A DNA stretch of 64,000 nucleotides from Actinacidiphila cocklensis (GTDB taxonomy: Bacteria > Actinomycetota > Actinomycetes > Streptomycetales > Streptomycetaceae). Positions 33,997 through 44,199 of the stretch are shown here, in pieces. Position 1 is the stretch's first letter, and every line of letters starts with the position of its first letter. The position numbers and the translations under genes were made by a program. Location of the stretch: the NCBI RefSeq assembly GCF_907177275.1, contig NZ_CAJSLV010000114.1:1-64000 (forward strand). Reading direction: 5' to 3'. Below the pieces are notes generated by a model. The model was not told the origin of the DNA. It ran no database searches and worked only from the letters and a program-made list of their open reading frames with translations.

Positions 33997-35745
33997 ATGT
34001 TCGCACTCCCGTCCCGACGGCTGCGCGCCACCGCGCGCCGGGTCTTCGGCTGGCAGAAGCTGCGCCCGGCCCAACTGGCCGCGATGAAAGCGGTGATGAA
34101 GCGCCGCGACGTGATCGCCGTGATGCCGACGGGGGCGGGGAAGTCCGCGATCTACCAGGTGCCGGCGGCGCTGCTGGGCGGCCCCGCCGTGGTGGTCTCA
34201 CCGCTGATCGCCCTGCAGCGCGACCAGATGCAGGGCCTGCTCGACTCCGGGGCACTGCGCGCCGCGGCGGTCAACTCGGCCCAGCGCCGCAGCGACAACG
34301 ACAGCGCCTGGGAGAGGATCAGCGCCTCGTCGATCGACGTGGTCTTCCTCGCCCCCGAACAGCTCGCCAAGGACGAGGTGCTCGACCGGCTCGCCGCCGC
34401 GCGGCCCCGGCTGCTGGTGGTGGACGAAGCGCACTGCGTCTCGTCCTGGGGGCACGACTTCCGCCCGGACTACCTGCGGCTGCGCCACGCGCGGGAGCGG
34501 CTGGGCGATCCGCCGGTGCTCGCGCTGACCGCGAGCGCGGCGGCCCCGGTCCGCCGCGACATCGCCGAACGCCTGGGCATGGACGACCCGGTGGAGATCG
34601 TGGCCGGTTTCGACCGGCCGAACATCGCGCTCGAGGTGGCGGCCTTCCAGGACGAGGCCGCCAAGAACCGCTTCGTGGTGGAGCGGGCGGCCGTGGAGGA
34701 GAAGCCGGGGGTCGTGTACGCGACGACCCGCAGGGCTGCCGACACGCTGGCGCGGGAGCTGTGCGGCCTCGGTCTTGACGCGGAGAGCTACCACGCAGGC
34801 CGGACGTCCACCGACCGCGGCGACGTCCAGGACCGTTTCCTCGCCGGCGGCCTGGACGTGGTCGTGGCGACCTCGGCCTTCGGGATGGGCATCGACAAGG
34901 CGGACGTGCGGTTCGTCCTGCACGCGTCGGTTCCCGGGTCGCTGGACGCGTACTACCAGGAGATCGGCCGGGCGGGTCGCGACGGCGCCCCGGCCCGGGC
35001 GATCCTGGCCTACCGGCACAAGGACCTCGGCCTGCAGCGCTTCTTCGCCGCGGGGGCGCCGGACGCGGAGGTGCTGGCGCGGGTCGCCGAGCGGCTGCGC
35101 AAGGCCGGGGGGAAGGTGCGGGCGACCGCGCTGCGGACGGAGTGCGACCTGTCCGCGACCCGGCTGTCCGCCGCCCTGAACCTGCTGGAGGAGGCCGGGG
35201 CGGTCCGTACGGCACGCGACGGCAGCCGCTGGACCGGCGGCGGCGGTGGGGACGGGGTGGACGCCGCCGTCCATGCCGCGCTGGCCGTCGACGCCACCCA
35301 CCGGAAGCTGGAGCAGTCGAGGGTCGACATGATGCGGGGGTACGCCGAGACCGTCGACTGCCGGCGCCGCTTCCTGCTCGGGTACTTCGGCGAGACCGCG
35401 GCCGGCTCCTGCGGGTCCTGCGACAACTGCGGCGGAAGGCCTTCCGGTCTGCCGGACGGCCGAGCCCTGCGGGCCGGCGCGGACGAGCCCGCCGCCCGAG
35501 GGCGCCGGGCGGGCCGCCGCAGGTCCGCCGGCGGCGGGCGCCCCGCCGGCCGTTCCGAGGCGGCGGCCCACCCCTACCGGCCCGGCGTCCGCGTGCGCCA
35601 CGAGCAGTGGGGCGACGGCGAGGTGATGAGCGAGGGCGACGGCAAGGTCACCGTGCTGTTCTCCTCCGTCGGCTACCGCACCCTGTCGGTGGCGGTGGTG
35701 ACGGACCGGCGCCTGCTCGCCCGGCTGCCGGAACCGGGACGCTGA
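33997..35745 (+). CDS. RecQ-family ATP-dependent DNA helicase with C-terminal SH3-like domain
   Basis: 582 residues. Helicase motifs: Walker A MPTGAGKS, DEAH box VVDEAHCVSSWGHDF, motif VI region QEIGRAGRDG. A four-Cys zinc site follows (DCRRRFLLGYFGE, then CGSCDNC). After a basic Arg/Ala linker (about 490-525), a roughly 50-residue beta-rich tail (VRVRHEQWGDGEVMSEGDGK) resembles the small C-terminal domain of UvrD/PcrA-type helicases. HRDC is absent. It would unwind DNA during repair; shorter than classical RecQ. ATG 33997 follows GAGGAGAAG. Confidence 0.93.
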   Translation: MFALPSRRLRATARRVFGWQKLRPAQLAAMKAVMKRRDVIAVMPTGAGKSAIYQVPAALLGGPAVVVSPLIALQRDQMQGLLDSGALRAAAVNSAQRRSDNDSAWERISASSIDVVFLAPEQLAKDEVLDRLAAARPRLLVVDEAHCVSSWGHDFRPDYLRLRHARERLGDPPVLALTASAAAPVRRDIAERLGMDDPVEIVAGFDRPNIALEVAAFQDEAAKNRFVVERAAVEEKPGVVYATTRRAADTLARELCGLGLDAESYHAGRTSTDRGDVQDRFLAGGLDVVVATSAFGMGIDKADVRFVLHASVPGSLDAYYQEIGRAGRDGAPARAILAYRHKDLGLQRFFAAGAPDAEVLARVAERLRKAGGKVRATALRTECDLSATRLSAALNLLEEAGAVRTARDGSRWTGGGGGDGVDAAVHAALAVDATHRKLEQSRVDMMRGYAETVDCRRRFLLGYFGETAAGSCGSCDNCGGRPSGLPDGRALRAGADEPAARGRRAGRRRSAGGGRPAGRSEAAAHPYRPGVRVRHEQWGDGEVMSEGDGKVTVLFSSVGYRTLSVAVVTDRRLLARLPEPGR

Positions 35746-35785
35746 GGCCCTCGGCGACCGCGGGCAGCGCCGTAGGATGCGCGCC

Positions 35786-36556
35786 ATGGGCGATCTCGTG
35801 AAGGGCCTCGGGCTGCTGGCACGGGGGCAGCACTGGGCGCTGCGGCACAGGTCGGACTGGCGCTACGGGATGATCCCCGCCCTGATCACCCTGGTCGGCT
35901 ACGTCGTCGCGCTGGTCGCCCTGGTGGTCTGGGCGGACGATCTCGCGAGCTGGGCGACCCCCTTCGCCGACGGCTGGACGTCCCCGTGGCGCGGCCTCTT
36001 CCGCGACCTGGTGACCGCGATGCTCGTCGGCGGCGGGCTGCTGCTCGCGGTGGTCTCCTTCACCGCGGTGACGCTGCTGGTGGGCCAGCCGTTCTACGAG
36101 TCGCTCGCCCAGCGGGTGGACGTCGCCGAGGGCAACGCCCCGCAGCCCCCCGAGCGTTCGCCGCTGCGGGAGCTGTGGATCGGGGTGCGGGACAGCGTGC
36201 GGGTGCTGCTGCTGGTCGCCGCCTTCGGCGCGGTCCTCTTCGCGCTGGGCTTCGTGCCCGCCGTCGGGCAGACCGTGGTGCCCGCGGTCGGCTTCTGCGT
36301 GTCCGGCTTCTTCCTCACCGCGGAGCTGTGCGCGGTGTCCATGCAGCGACGTGACGTCGAACTGTGCGAGCGCCTGCGGCTGATGCGCGGCCGGCCGCTG
36401 CTGGTCCTCGGCTTCGGGGTGCCCCTGGTGCTGTCCTTCCTCGTGCCGTTCGCGGCGGTCGTGCTGATGCCGGGCGCGGTCGCCGGCGCGACGCTGCTCA
36501 CCCGCGAGCTGCTGCCCGCCGCCCCGCCCGGATCCGCCGGCACGCCCGGCGACTGA
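35786..36556 (+). CDS. EI24-domain (CysZ-like) integral membrane protein
   Basis: 256 residues with about five to six transmembrane helices and the EI24 pattern (RHRSDWRYGMIPALITLVGY, VGQPFYESLAQRVD, ELCAVSMQRRDVELCERLRLM). Some family members are implicated in sulfate uptake, but the actinobacterial members have no established role. ATG 35786 is preceded by TAGGAT. It follows the helicase gene after 40 bp. Confidence 0.88.
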   Translation: MGDLVKGLGLLARGQHWALRHRSDWRYGMIPALITLVGYVVALVALVVWADDLASWATPFADGWTSPWRGLFRDLVTAMLVGGGLLLAVVSFTAVTLLVGQPFYESLAQRVDVAEGNAPQPPERSPLRELWIGVRDSVRVLLLVAAFGAVLFALGFVPAVGQTVVPAVGFCVSGFFLTAELCAVSMQRRDVELCERLRLMRGRPLLVLGFGVPLVLSFLVPFAAVVLMPGAVAGATLLTRELLPAAPPGSAGTPGD

Positions 36557-36676
36557 CCCGGCAGCAGGTTCCGCACGCCGGACGTCTCATGCTCCGGAGA
36601 GCGGGCAGGGATACAGCGTGGCCCGTGCGCCTGGGCGAGCGGGCGCTGCTCGGCATCCGGAGAGGGGAGCGTGGCG

Positions 36677-37111
36677 ATGGGCGAAGGATCGCTGAAGGCC
36701 GTGGGATGGGCGCAGTCCTTCCCGATCTCCGGCGGAGTGCAGTCGGGCAGGCAGTGGGCACGCCGGCACCTGAAGACGCTGAAGTGGACGCAGGACGCCC
36801 CGGAGACCGTCGACGCGATCGTCCTGACGGTCTCTGAACTGATCACCAACGCGCACATCCACGCCCACAGCGGTGCGCAGCTGGTCATGGCCTGGGACAG
36901 CCGGTGCCTGCACGTCAGCGTCCACGACTCCGACAGCGGCGAACCGGCCTCACCCTCGCAGGACCCGGACCGCACCTCGGGAAGGGGCCTGATGCTGATG
37001 GACGCGCTCGCCGACAGCTGGGAGACCCGGCACCAGGCGGACGGCAAGACCGTGACGGCCTGCTTCATCCCGCCGGACCACCCCGACCCGCACGAGTCCG
37101 GCACGCGGTGA
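36677..37111 (+). CDS. RsbW-type anti-sigma ATP-binding protein
   Basis: 144 residues of the HATPase_c_2 type: a paired N-box SELITNAHIHAHS, an Asp region VHDSDSGEP and a G-box GRGLMLMDALADSW. These proteins bind ATP and, in partner switching, sequester sigma factors or phosphorylate STAS antagonists. ATG 36677 is 7 nt after AGGGGAG; a GTG at 36671 is too close to it. A stand-alone member near, but outside, the stress island. Confidence 0.88.
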   Translation: MGEGSLKAVGWAQSFPISGGVQSGRQWARRHLKTLKWTQDAPETVDAIVLTVSELITNAHIHAHSGAQLVMAWDSRCLHVSVHDSDSGEPASPSQDPDRTSGRGLMLMDALADSWETRHQADGKTVTACFIPPDHPDPHESGTR

Positions 37112-37177
37112 GCGGACACCCCTGCGCGGAACCGTGCCCGGACGCGGCGCCCGGCCCCGGCAGGGTTCGCGGGGGAT

Positions 37178-38002
37178 TCAGCCGTTGCCGTCGGCGGTGA
37201 GTTGTACCGGCAGCGCCCCGCTGGAGATCGCGGCGGCGAGGTCCTGCGCGCCTTCCTTCGTGTAGCTTCCGCTGATCTGGGCCTTGCCGCCGGTGATTGC
37301 GGACACGACCGAGGGCGCGGAGATCACCTCTGCGTCGACCACGATGGCGAACTGGTTCGTCGGCGGGGTGTGCTGGGCCAGGGTGCCGGTGACGGCGGCG
37401 AACGTCTTGCTGCCCGCGGGGCTGAACGCGAGGTCGACGAGCCATCCGGCGCCGGTCACGGAGTCGAACTCCGCCGTCGCGCTCTCCACCTTCGCGCCGT
37501 CGAGGGCGGTCGGCCCGAGCAGGTACTTCTGCTCCTTCACCCCGTCGCAGGCCACGGTCGGACGTGCCGGCAGCGACGGAGTCGCCCGCGTCGTCCGGCT
37601 GCAGTCCATGGAGTCGTAGGCCTGCTTGAGCCCGTTCTGCCCGGCGGTGGCCGGGTCGAGCACAGGCCGGAACTCCAGCAGGGCCGTGGTCGTCATCCGC
37701 CGCAGCCGGTCGGCGTTGCCGTGCGGCGCCGTGATGGTGACCACGGTGCCGTCGACCCGCACGTCGGTGTCCTTGAGCCCGAGGGCGGCGGCGCGTTCGC
37801 GCACCCGGTCGGCGGTCACCCGCATGTCCTCGTCGGTCGGCGTGCCGGAGCCGGCCAGGCTCGCGGTGTACGCCGCGGTGGTGCGCGCCGACGCGTTCTT
37901 CTCTTCGGCGCCACCGGAGTCGGAGCAGCCCGAGACGGCGGACGCGAGGGCGAGCACGACGACGGCGAACGCGGCGGAATACGCCTTGCGGTGAGGAAGC
38001 AT
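37178..38002 (-). CDS. Orphan SecD-like (SecDF P1 domain) lipoprotein
   Basis: 274 residues. A lipoprotein signal ends in AVSGCSDSGG. The mature protein shows the SecD periplasmic pattern: a P1-base-like start (VTADRVRERAAALGLKDTDVRVDG with TITAPHGNADRL), then LLEFRPVLD, YLLGPTALDG and the head region (DLAFSPAGSKTFAAVTG, NQFAIVVDAEVISAPSV, ISGSYTKEGAQDLA). The six-helix membrane domain of SecD is absent altogether. It is anchored outside the membrane by lipid only. It may assist folding or release of exported proteins, or be a repurposed binding module. ATG 38002 lacks a clear ribosome-binding site. Confidence 0.87.
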   Translation of the reverse strand: MLPHRKAYSAAFAVVVLALASAVSGCSDSGGAEEKNASARTTAAYTASLAGSGTPTDEDMRVTADRVRERAAALGLKDTDVRVDGTVVTITAPHGNADRLRRMTTTALLEFRPVLDPATAGQNGLKQAYDSMDCSRTTRATPSLPARPTVACDGVKEQKYLLGPTALDGAKVESATAEFDSVTGAGWLVDLAFSPAGSKTFAAVTGTLAQHTPPTNQFAIVVDAEVISAPSVVSAITGGKAQISGSYTKEGAQDLAAAISSGALPVQLTADGNG

Positions 38003-38101
38003 GAACCCAGTGTGGCGTGTTCCTCCCCGCCGGGTGATATTGCCGTGCCCTGAGGCCCTTTCACGTGCCAGGATGCGCCGCGTCGTGATGTCGGCACCTT
38101 C

Positions 38102-39400
38102 GTGGAGCTGCTCTTGCCCGGCAATCGCCGCCCGTTCACCGCCGTGCTCGCCGCCAACGTCGTCTCCATCACCGGGAACGCGCTCACCGGGATGGGCGTG
38201 CCGTGGTTCGTGCTGCAGAGCACCGGGAGTGCGGCCGAAGCCGGGTTCGTCGCGCTCTGCACGATGCTGCCCGTCGTGCTGTCCGCCGTAGCCGGCGGTC
38301 CCGTCATCGACCTGATAGGGCGTCGGCGGGTCGGCATCGCGTCCGACCTGGTCTGCGGGGCGGCCGTCGCCGCGGTTCCGCTGCTGGAGTTCGCCGGGGT
38401 GCTGCGGTTCTGGATGCTGTGCGGGCTGATGGCCGTCACCGGGCTGTGCCACGCCCCGGGCGAGACGGCCCGCGGCGTGCTGCTGCCCACGCTCGCCGGC
38501 TCCGCCGGGATGCCGCTGGCCAAGGCGGCCGCGTGGTACGACGGCGCCGCACGCTGTGCGGGGATGATCGGATCGGCGGTCGGCGGCGTGCTCATCGCCC
38601 TCCTGGGAGCGCAGAACGTCCTGCTGCTGGACGCCGCGACCTTCGCCGTGTCCGCCTCCCTGCTCGCGTTCGGCCTGCGCGGCCTGGCCGAGGCCCAGCC
38701 GCGGAAGCGGTCGGTACCGGCGCTGCCGCGCACGTACCGCCGAGAGCTGGGCGAGGGCTACCGCTATGTGCTCGCCACGCCGCTTCTCCTCGGCATCTGC
38801 CTCATGACCCTCGTCACGAAGGGCCTCGACCAGGGCTGGAGCGCGGTGCTCCTCCCCGTCCACGTCCGCGAGGATCTGGGCGGGTCCGCCGACCTGGGCC
38901 TGCTCAACGCGCTGTTCTCCGCGAGCGCGCTCACGGGTGCACTGGTCTACGGTGCCGTGGCCGGGCGCTTGAGGCGGTGGCCGGTGTTCACCGTCGCCTT
39001 CCTGGTCGGCGGCATGCCCCGCTTCCTGGTCGCCGCCCTCACCGGTACCGTCGCGCCGCTGGCCGTGACGATGGCGATCGAGGGCCTCGCCTTCGGGGTC
39101 CTCAACCCCATAATGGCCACGGTGATGTACGAGACCGTGCCCGAGGAGCTGCGCAGCCGCGTGCTGAGCGTGACGACCGCCTCGGTCCTGATGGTCACCC
39201 CGCTGGGCGGGCTCGCCGCGGGCTTCTTCGCCGACTCGGCCGGTGTGCCCGGCACGATGCTGGTTGCCGGCGGGGTGTACCTCCTGGCCACGCTCAGCCC
39301 GGTGGTCTTCCCCGCATGGCGGCAGATGGACGCCCCCGGCCCCGCCGCGGCCGGGCGGCAGGGCCTGGTGCCGCGGGAGCCGGGGCCGGAGCCGGGGTAG
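38102..39400 (+). CDS. MFS transporter (drug-exporter-like)
   Basis: 432 residues, about 12 transmembrane helices, starting GTG 38102. The MFS loop signature appears as VIDLIGRRRVGIASD, and the second half begins near TPLLLGICLMTLVTKGL. It resembles the macrolide-efflux-like MFS_3 group. Substrate unknown. No convincing ribosome-binding site precedes the GTG. Confidence 0.88.
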   Translation: MELLLPGNRRPFTAVLAANVVSITGNALTGMGVPWFVLQSTGSAAEAGFVALCTMLPVVLSAVAGGPVIDLIGRRRVGIASDLVCGAAVAAVPLLEFAGVLRFWMLCGLMAVTGLCHAPGETARGVLLPTLAGSAGMPLAKAAAWYDGAARCAGMIGSAVGGVLIALLGAQNVLLLDAATFAVSASLLAFGLRGLAEAQPRKRSVPALPRTYRRELGEGYRYVLATPLLLGICLMTLVTKGLDQGWSAVLLPVHVREDLGGSADLGLLNALFSASALTGALVYGAVAGRLRRWPVFTVAFLVGGMPRFLVAALTGTVAPLAVTMAIEGLAFGVLNPIMATVMYETVPEELRSRVLSVTTASVLMVTPLGGLAAGFFADSAGVPGTMLVAGGVYLLATLSPVVFPAWRQMDAPGPAAAGRQGLVPREPGPEPG

Positions 39401-39438
39401 CCGGGCGGCCCCGGTGCGCCGCCGCGGACGAGCCGGTG

Positions 39439-40813
<1,375 letters not shown>

Positions 40814-40819
40814 GGGCGC

Positions 40820-41683
40820 ATGAGAATGCACAACGCGGACGAGAGCTGCGGGATCGCGCAGGCCGCCCTGGTCCTGGGGGACTGGTGGAACGTCCTGGTG
40901 CTGCGGGAGATCGCCCGCGGCCACGTCCGCTTCGACGCGCTGGCCGCTGAGATCGGCCTGTCCCGCAAGGTGCTCACCGAGCGGCTCGGCCGGCTCGTCG
41001 GGAGCGGGGTGCTGCGGCGCAGCCTCTACCAGCGGCGCCCGGTGCGCTACGAGTACCTGCTCACCGACGCGGGGGACGCGCTGCTGCCCCTCCTGGCCGC
41101 CATGCAGGACTGGGGCGACCGGTGGGTGCTCGGTGACGGCAGCCTCACCGCGACGGCGGTCGAGGACGGGGCCGAACACGCCCGCGTCCACGCCCTGGTC
41201 GGCACCCGGCTGCCCGACGGCCTCGAACTGCCCGGCGCGCAGGGCGAGATGCTGCCCGTGGTCGCCCCGGGCGCCGCCGCGACCGTGCTGTTCACCTATC
41301 CCGGCACCGGAGTCGAGTGGGGCGCTGTCCCCGGGGCGGCGGGCTGCACCCTGGAGAACCGGCTGTTCCGCGACGCCTGGCCGGACTTCCGGCGGGCCGG
41401 CGTGGACCTGCGCGGGGTCAGTACGCAACTCGTCTCGGAGCAGGCGGAGTTCGCCCGCGCCGAGGACATCCCTTACCCGCTCCTGTCCGACGCCGACCAC
41501 CACCTGGTCGCGGCCCTGCGACTGCCCGCCTTCCGGGGCGCAGGCCGGCTGCGCCACAAACGCCTCGCCCTGGTCGTCGACGCCGAACGGACCGTACGGC
41601 ACGCGCTCTTCCCCGTCGACGACATCCCGCACGCGGTCACCGAGACCCTGCGCCTGGCGGAGGAGCGTGCCCGCCCGGCCTGA
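40820..41683 (+). CDS. HxlR-family regulator fused to a BCP/PrxQ-type peroxiredoxin
   Basis: 287 residues. Residues 8-105 form a DUF24/HxlR winged helix (CGIAQAALVLGDWWNVLVLRE, FDALAAEIGLSRKVLTERLG, RPVRYEYLLTDAG). Residues 128-285 form a thioredoxin-fold peroxiredoxin with the peroxidatic motif PGAAGCTLENRLFRD. There are exactly two cysteines: Cys10, at the position of the conserved N-terminal redox Cys of HypR-type regulators, and Cys176, the peroxidatic Cys. I infer a one-protein peroxide sensor. ATG 40820 coincides with the predicted transcription start, so the mRNA may be leaderless; the AAAAGGA nearby instead precedes a three-codon ATG-GGC-GCA-TGA whose stop overlaps this start. Confidence 0.9.
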   Translation: MRMHNADESCGIAQAALVLGDWWNVLVLREIARGHVRFDALAAEIGLSRKVLTERLGRLVGSGVLRRSLYQRRPVRYEYLLTDAGDALLPLLAAMQDWGDRWVLGDGSLTATAVEDGAEHARVHALVGTRLPDGLELPGAQGEMLPVVAPGAAATVLFTYPGTGVEWGAVPGAAGCTLENRLFRDAWPDFRRAGVDLRGVSTQLVSEQAEFARAEDIPYPLLSDADHHLVAALRLPAFRGAGRLRHKRLALVVDAERTVRHALFPVDDIPHAVTETLRLAEERARPA

Positions 41684-41712
41684 CCGCCCCGCCGCCGCGA
41701 CCGCAGCCCCGC

Positions 41713-41728
41713 GAGCACCGAGGTGCTC
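41713..41728. terminator. Short terminator-like hairpin
   Basis: GAGCAC-CGAG-GTGCTC between the convergent regulator and serine hydrolase genes. The 130-bp gap holds no gene I can support. Confidence 0.45.
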
Positions 41729-41813
41729 ATCTCGGGATCGCTCGCCTCCTCCGGCATTTTCGAGAGCAGGTACCTGTACCTCGCCCGCAGCACTTCCTGG
41801 CGGTCGCGCCGCG

Positions 41814-43565
41814 TCAGTCGCGCGGGGGCGGGAGGAGGTGCCAGGCGCCGGCCGGGGTGGGGGAGGCCGGCAGGGGGTGGTGGAGGGAGGTCAGGGACAG
41901 GTGGGCCAGGGTGATGCCGCGGCCCTCGTAGACCGGGTCGGTGGTGTAGCGCCAGCGCAGCTGGAGGGCGCCGGACGGCTGCGGGACCTGCGTGTGGACG
42001 TGCCACCAGGCGCGGACGGCCTGGCCGGACAGGGAGGTCGGCGTGCCGGCCGGGGCGCCCGGGCCGGTGGCGGTCAGCGGCAGGGCGTGCCAGGTCGCGC
42101 CGCCGTCCGTGGAGTCCTCGACGACGAGCGGATCGGTGGACTCGCTGTTGACGAAGGCGGAGAAGTCGACGTCGACCGGGGCGGTCGCGGTGAGCGGGCC
42201 GGTGGTCAGGGTGCTGGTGGTGGCGCCGCCCTGGCCGGAGTACCAGAGCGGGCCGCCGCCGGGCGCCGCCACCCGCATCGCCTGCGACATCGCCACGCCG
42301 ATGGCCCGGCGCGGCGGGTTGGTCGAGGGGGTGGTGCGGGTGGGGTGCACCCGGTTGCTCAGCAGGATGACGAAGGACCGCGACTGCGGGTCGATGACCA
42401 GCGAGGTGCCGGTGTAGCCGGTGTGCCCCAGGGTCTGCGGGCCGGAGAGGCCGCCCATGTACCAGATCTGGTCGAGCTCGAAGCCCAGGCCGTGCGAGTC
42501 GCCGGGGAACGCCTGGTTGAAGTTCTGCTCCATCAGCCGGACGCTGTTCCCACCGAGGATGCGGTGGCCCTTGTACGTACCGCCGTTGAGGATCGTCTGG
42601 GCCAGGACCGCGAGGTCGTCGACGGTGGAGAAGACGCCCGCGTGGCCGGCCACGCCGCCCAGCGCCCAGGAGTTCTCGTCGTGCACCTGGCCCCGGACCA
42701 TCCCGCGTGCGGGGCTGGTCTGGTACTCGGTGGCGGCGATCCGGGGGAGCTTGTCGGCCGGCGGGTTGTAGCCGGTGTCGGTCATGTGCAGCGGCGTGGT
42801 GATGCCGTCGCGGACCAGGGCGTCCAGCGGCTTTCCGGTCACCTTCTCCAGGACCAGTTGCATGCTGAGCATGTTGAGGTCGGAGTAGAGGTACGTGCTG
42901 CCCGGCGGGTTGATCGGCACGGCGTCGAGGACGGCCTTCTCACGCGCGGGGACGTCGGAGTACCCCTGCCACAGCGAGGGGACCGGGTCCGCGTCGAACC
43001 CCGAGGTGTGGGTGAGGAGTTGCTCGACGGTGATGTCGCCCTTGCCGCCCGTGGCGAACTCCGGGATGTAGTGCGCCACGGGCGTGCCGAGGTCGATCCG
43101 CCCGGCTTCGAGCTGCTGCATGGCCACGATCGAGGTGAACAGCTTCGACAGCGAGGCCAGGTCGTAGATGGTGTCGGTACGGGCCGGGACCCACTGGTCG
43201 GGGGGCAGCTCGTCGGCGGCGTCGGCGTACTTCACCGCGTAGCCTCCCGCGCCGCGTTCGACCACGACACCGTCGTGGGCCATCAGCGTGGTGGCACCGG
43301 GGAAGAGGTAGCCGGTGCCGGCGGCCGGGTCCTCCCAGCCGGCCATCCGGCGCTCGAAGGCGTCGATGGGCGCCGCGTCGAGCCCCGCGTCGCCCGGGGT
43401 CCCCGGGCGGAGCACGGTGCCGGCCGGCGCGAAGCCGGTGTACGGCCGGTCGAACCGGCCGCCGTCCGCGTGCCGCCCCGCCGGGTCCGCGGCGGCGCCG
43501 CCGGCCAGCGAGAGGGTCAGCGACGTGATCAGCGCAACGGTCGCCGTCAGTGCAGGAATCCGCAT
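41814..43565 (-). CDS. Secreted serine hydrolase (class C beta-lactamase/AmpH-like) with C-terminal beta-rich domain
   Basis: 583 residues, Sec signal (ALTATVALITSLTLSLAGGAAA). The beta-lactamase-like domain spans about 45-430, with SxxK as SLSKL, YxN as YSDLN and a third motif HTGYTG (His-Thr-Gly in place of KTG, usual for the esterase/peptidase branch). Residues 440-583 form a Thr-rich beta domain. It probably acts on peptidoglycan peptides or esters outside the cell. ATG 43565 has GAGGTT upstream. A clear promoter is present. Confidence 0.9.
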   Translation of the reverse strand: MRIPALTATVALITSLTLSLAGGAAADPAGRHADGGRFDRPYTGFAPAGTVLRPGTPGDAGLDAAPIDAFERRMAGWEDPAAGTGYLFPGATTLMAHDGVVVERGAGGYAVKYADAADELPPDQWVPARTDTIYDLASLSKLFTSIVAMQQLEAGRIDLGTPVAHYIPEFATGGKGDITVEQLLTHTSGFDADPVPSLWQGYSDVPAREKAVLDAVPINPPGSTYLYSDLNMLSMQLVLEKVTGKPLDALVRDGITTPLHMTDTGYNPPADKLPRIAATEYQTSPARGMVRGQVHDENSWALGGVAGHAGVFSTVDDLAVLAQTILNGGTYKGHRILGGNSVRLMEQNFNQAFPGDSHGLGFELDQIWYMGGLSGPQTLGHTGYTGTSLVIDPQSRSFVILLSNRVHPTRTTPSTNPPRRAIGVAMSQAMRVAAPGGGPLWYSGQGGATTSTLTTGPLTATAPVDVDFSAFVNSESTDPLVVEDSTDGGATWHALPLTATGPGAPAGTPTSLSGQAVRAWWHVHTQVPQPSGALQLRWRYTTDPVYEGRGITLAHLSLTSLHHPLPASPTPAGAWHLLPPPRD

Positions 43566-43660
43566 GGGAACCTCGTCCGTTGGGGCCGTCGCACGGGGCC
43601 GGGGGCGGCGGCGGGGGAGGGACGCAGAAGCGTGGTCACCAGGTGGTGATCGACGTCGGT

Positions 43661-43689
43661 AAGTTACTGACCCGCTGTGCAGCGGTCAA
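43661..43689 (-). promoter_or_regulatory. Promoter of the serine hydrolase gene
   Basis: Reverse strand: TTGACC (43689-43684), 17 bp, TAACTT (43666-43661). The -10 overlaps a small palindrome GTAAGTTAC. Confidence 0.65.
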
Positions 43690-43753
43690 CCATCCCACCC
43701 GGCTCAACACCCCCACGGCCAACGCTTCCTGAGGCACCCTCGGGGCCGGAGCC

Positions 43754-43783
43754 GTGCCCGGGACCGGCTATAGTCCCGGGCAC
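43754..43783 (+). promoter_or_regulatory. Palindrome enclosing a -10 box
   Basis: GTGCCCGGGAC / GTCCCGGGCAC, 11-bp arms with an 8-bp centre that holds most of TATAGT (43769-43774). No good -35. Fits an operator over an activator-dependent promoter for the gene at 43807. Confidence 0.5.
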
Positions 43784-43806
43784 ACCGAGTCCAGGGGAGG
43801 GACGCA

Positions 43807-44196
43807 GTGCATCCGCTCGCGTTGGAGCAGGGGTTCAGGAGCCGTTCCGACCGGTTGCGGGCATGGGGCGTCGGCCTGCTGGCCGTGGCGGGGCTGCTGT
43901 GGGTGTACGCGGCCTGGAGCATGTTCGTGCCGTACACCGACCACCACTGGGACAAGGGCTGCACCGCCCCCGCCTTCGCCGACCGCAAGGACCTCTACGT
44001 CGACGACGGCCTGCCCGACGGCGACCGGCAGGACCACCTGGAAAGGTGCGCCGCCTCCCGCGACTGGCCCGGACCGGTGAGCGCCCTGGTCCTGTCCACC
44101 CCGCTGGGCGTCGGCGGTGCCCTGCTCTACGCGATGGGCGCGACCGCGGTCCGGCTGCGCGAGCACGACGAGTTGCGGGCACGGGCCGAGAGCTGA
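43807..44196 (+). CDS. Hypothetical membrane protein
   Basis: 129 residues with two transmembrane helices (AWGVGLLAVAGLLWVYAAW and VSALVLSTPLGVGGALLYAM) around an acidic, Cys-containing extracytoplasmic loop (HHWDKGCTAPAFADRKD, then ERCAASRDW). Family not recognised. GTG 43807 follows GGGGAGGGA. Ends before a terminator-like hairpin shared with the convergent stressosome operon. Confidence 0.78.
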   Translation: MHPLALEQGFRSRSDRLRAWGVGLLAVAGLLWVYAAWSMFVPYTDHHWDKGCTAPAFADRKDLYVDDGLPDGDRQDHLERCAASRDWPGPVSALVLSTPLGVGGALLYAMGATAVRLREHDELRARAES

Positions 44197-44199
44197 GCC

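Noticed and set aside
35418-35560. Arg/Ala/Gly-rich stretch within the RecQ-like protein, possibly a frameshift
   Set aside because: The frame resumes a clear SH3-like C-terminal domain, so it reads as a basic linker.
41690-41805. Reverse-strand peptide (RQEVLRARYRYLLSKMPEEA) between the convergent regulator and serine hydrolase genes
   Set aside because: It looks protein-like, but has no start with a ribosome-binding site and its frame continues into antisense of the regulator gene. At most a gene remnant.
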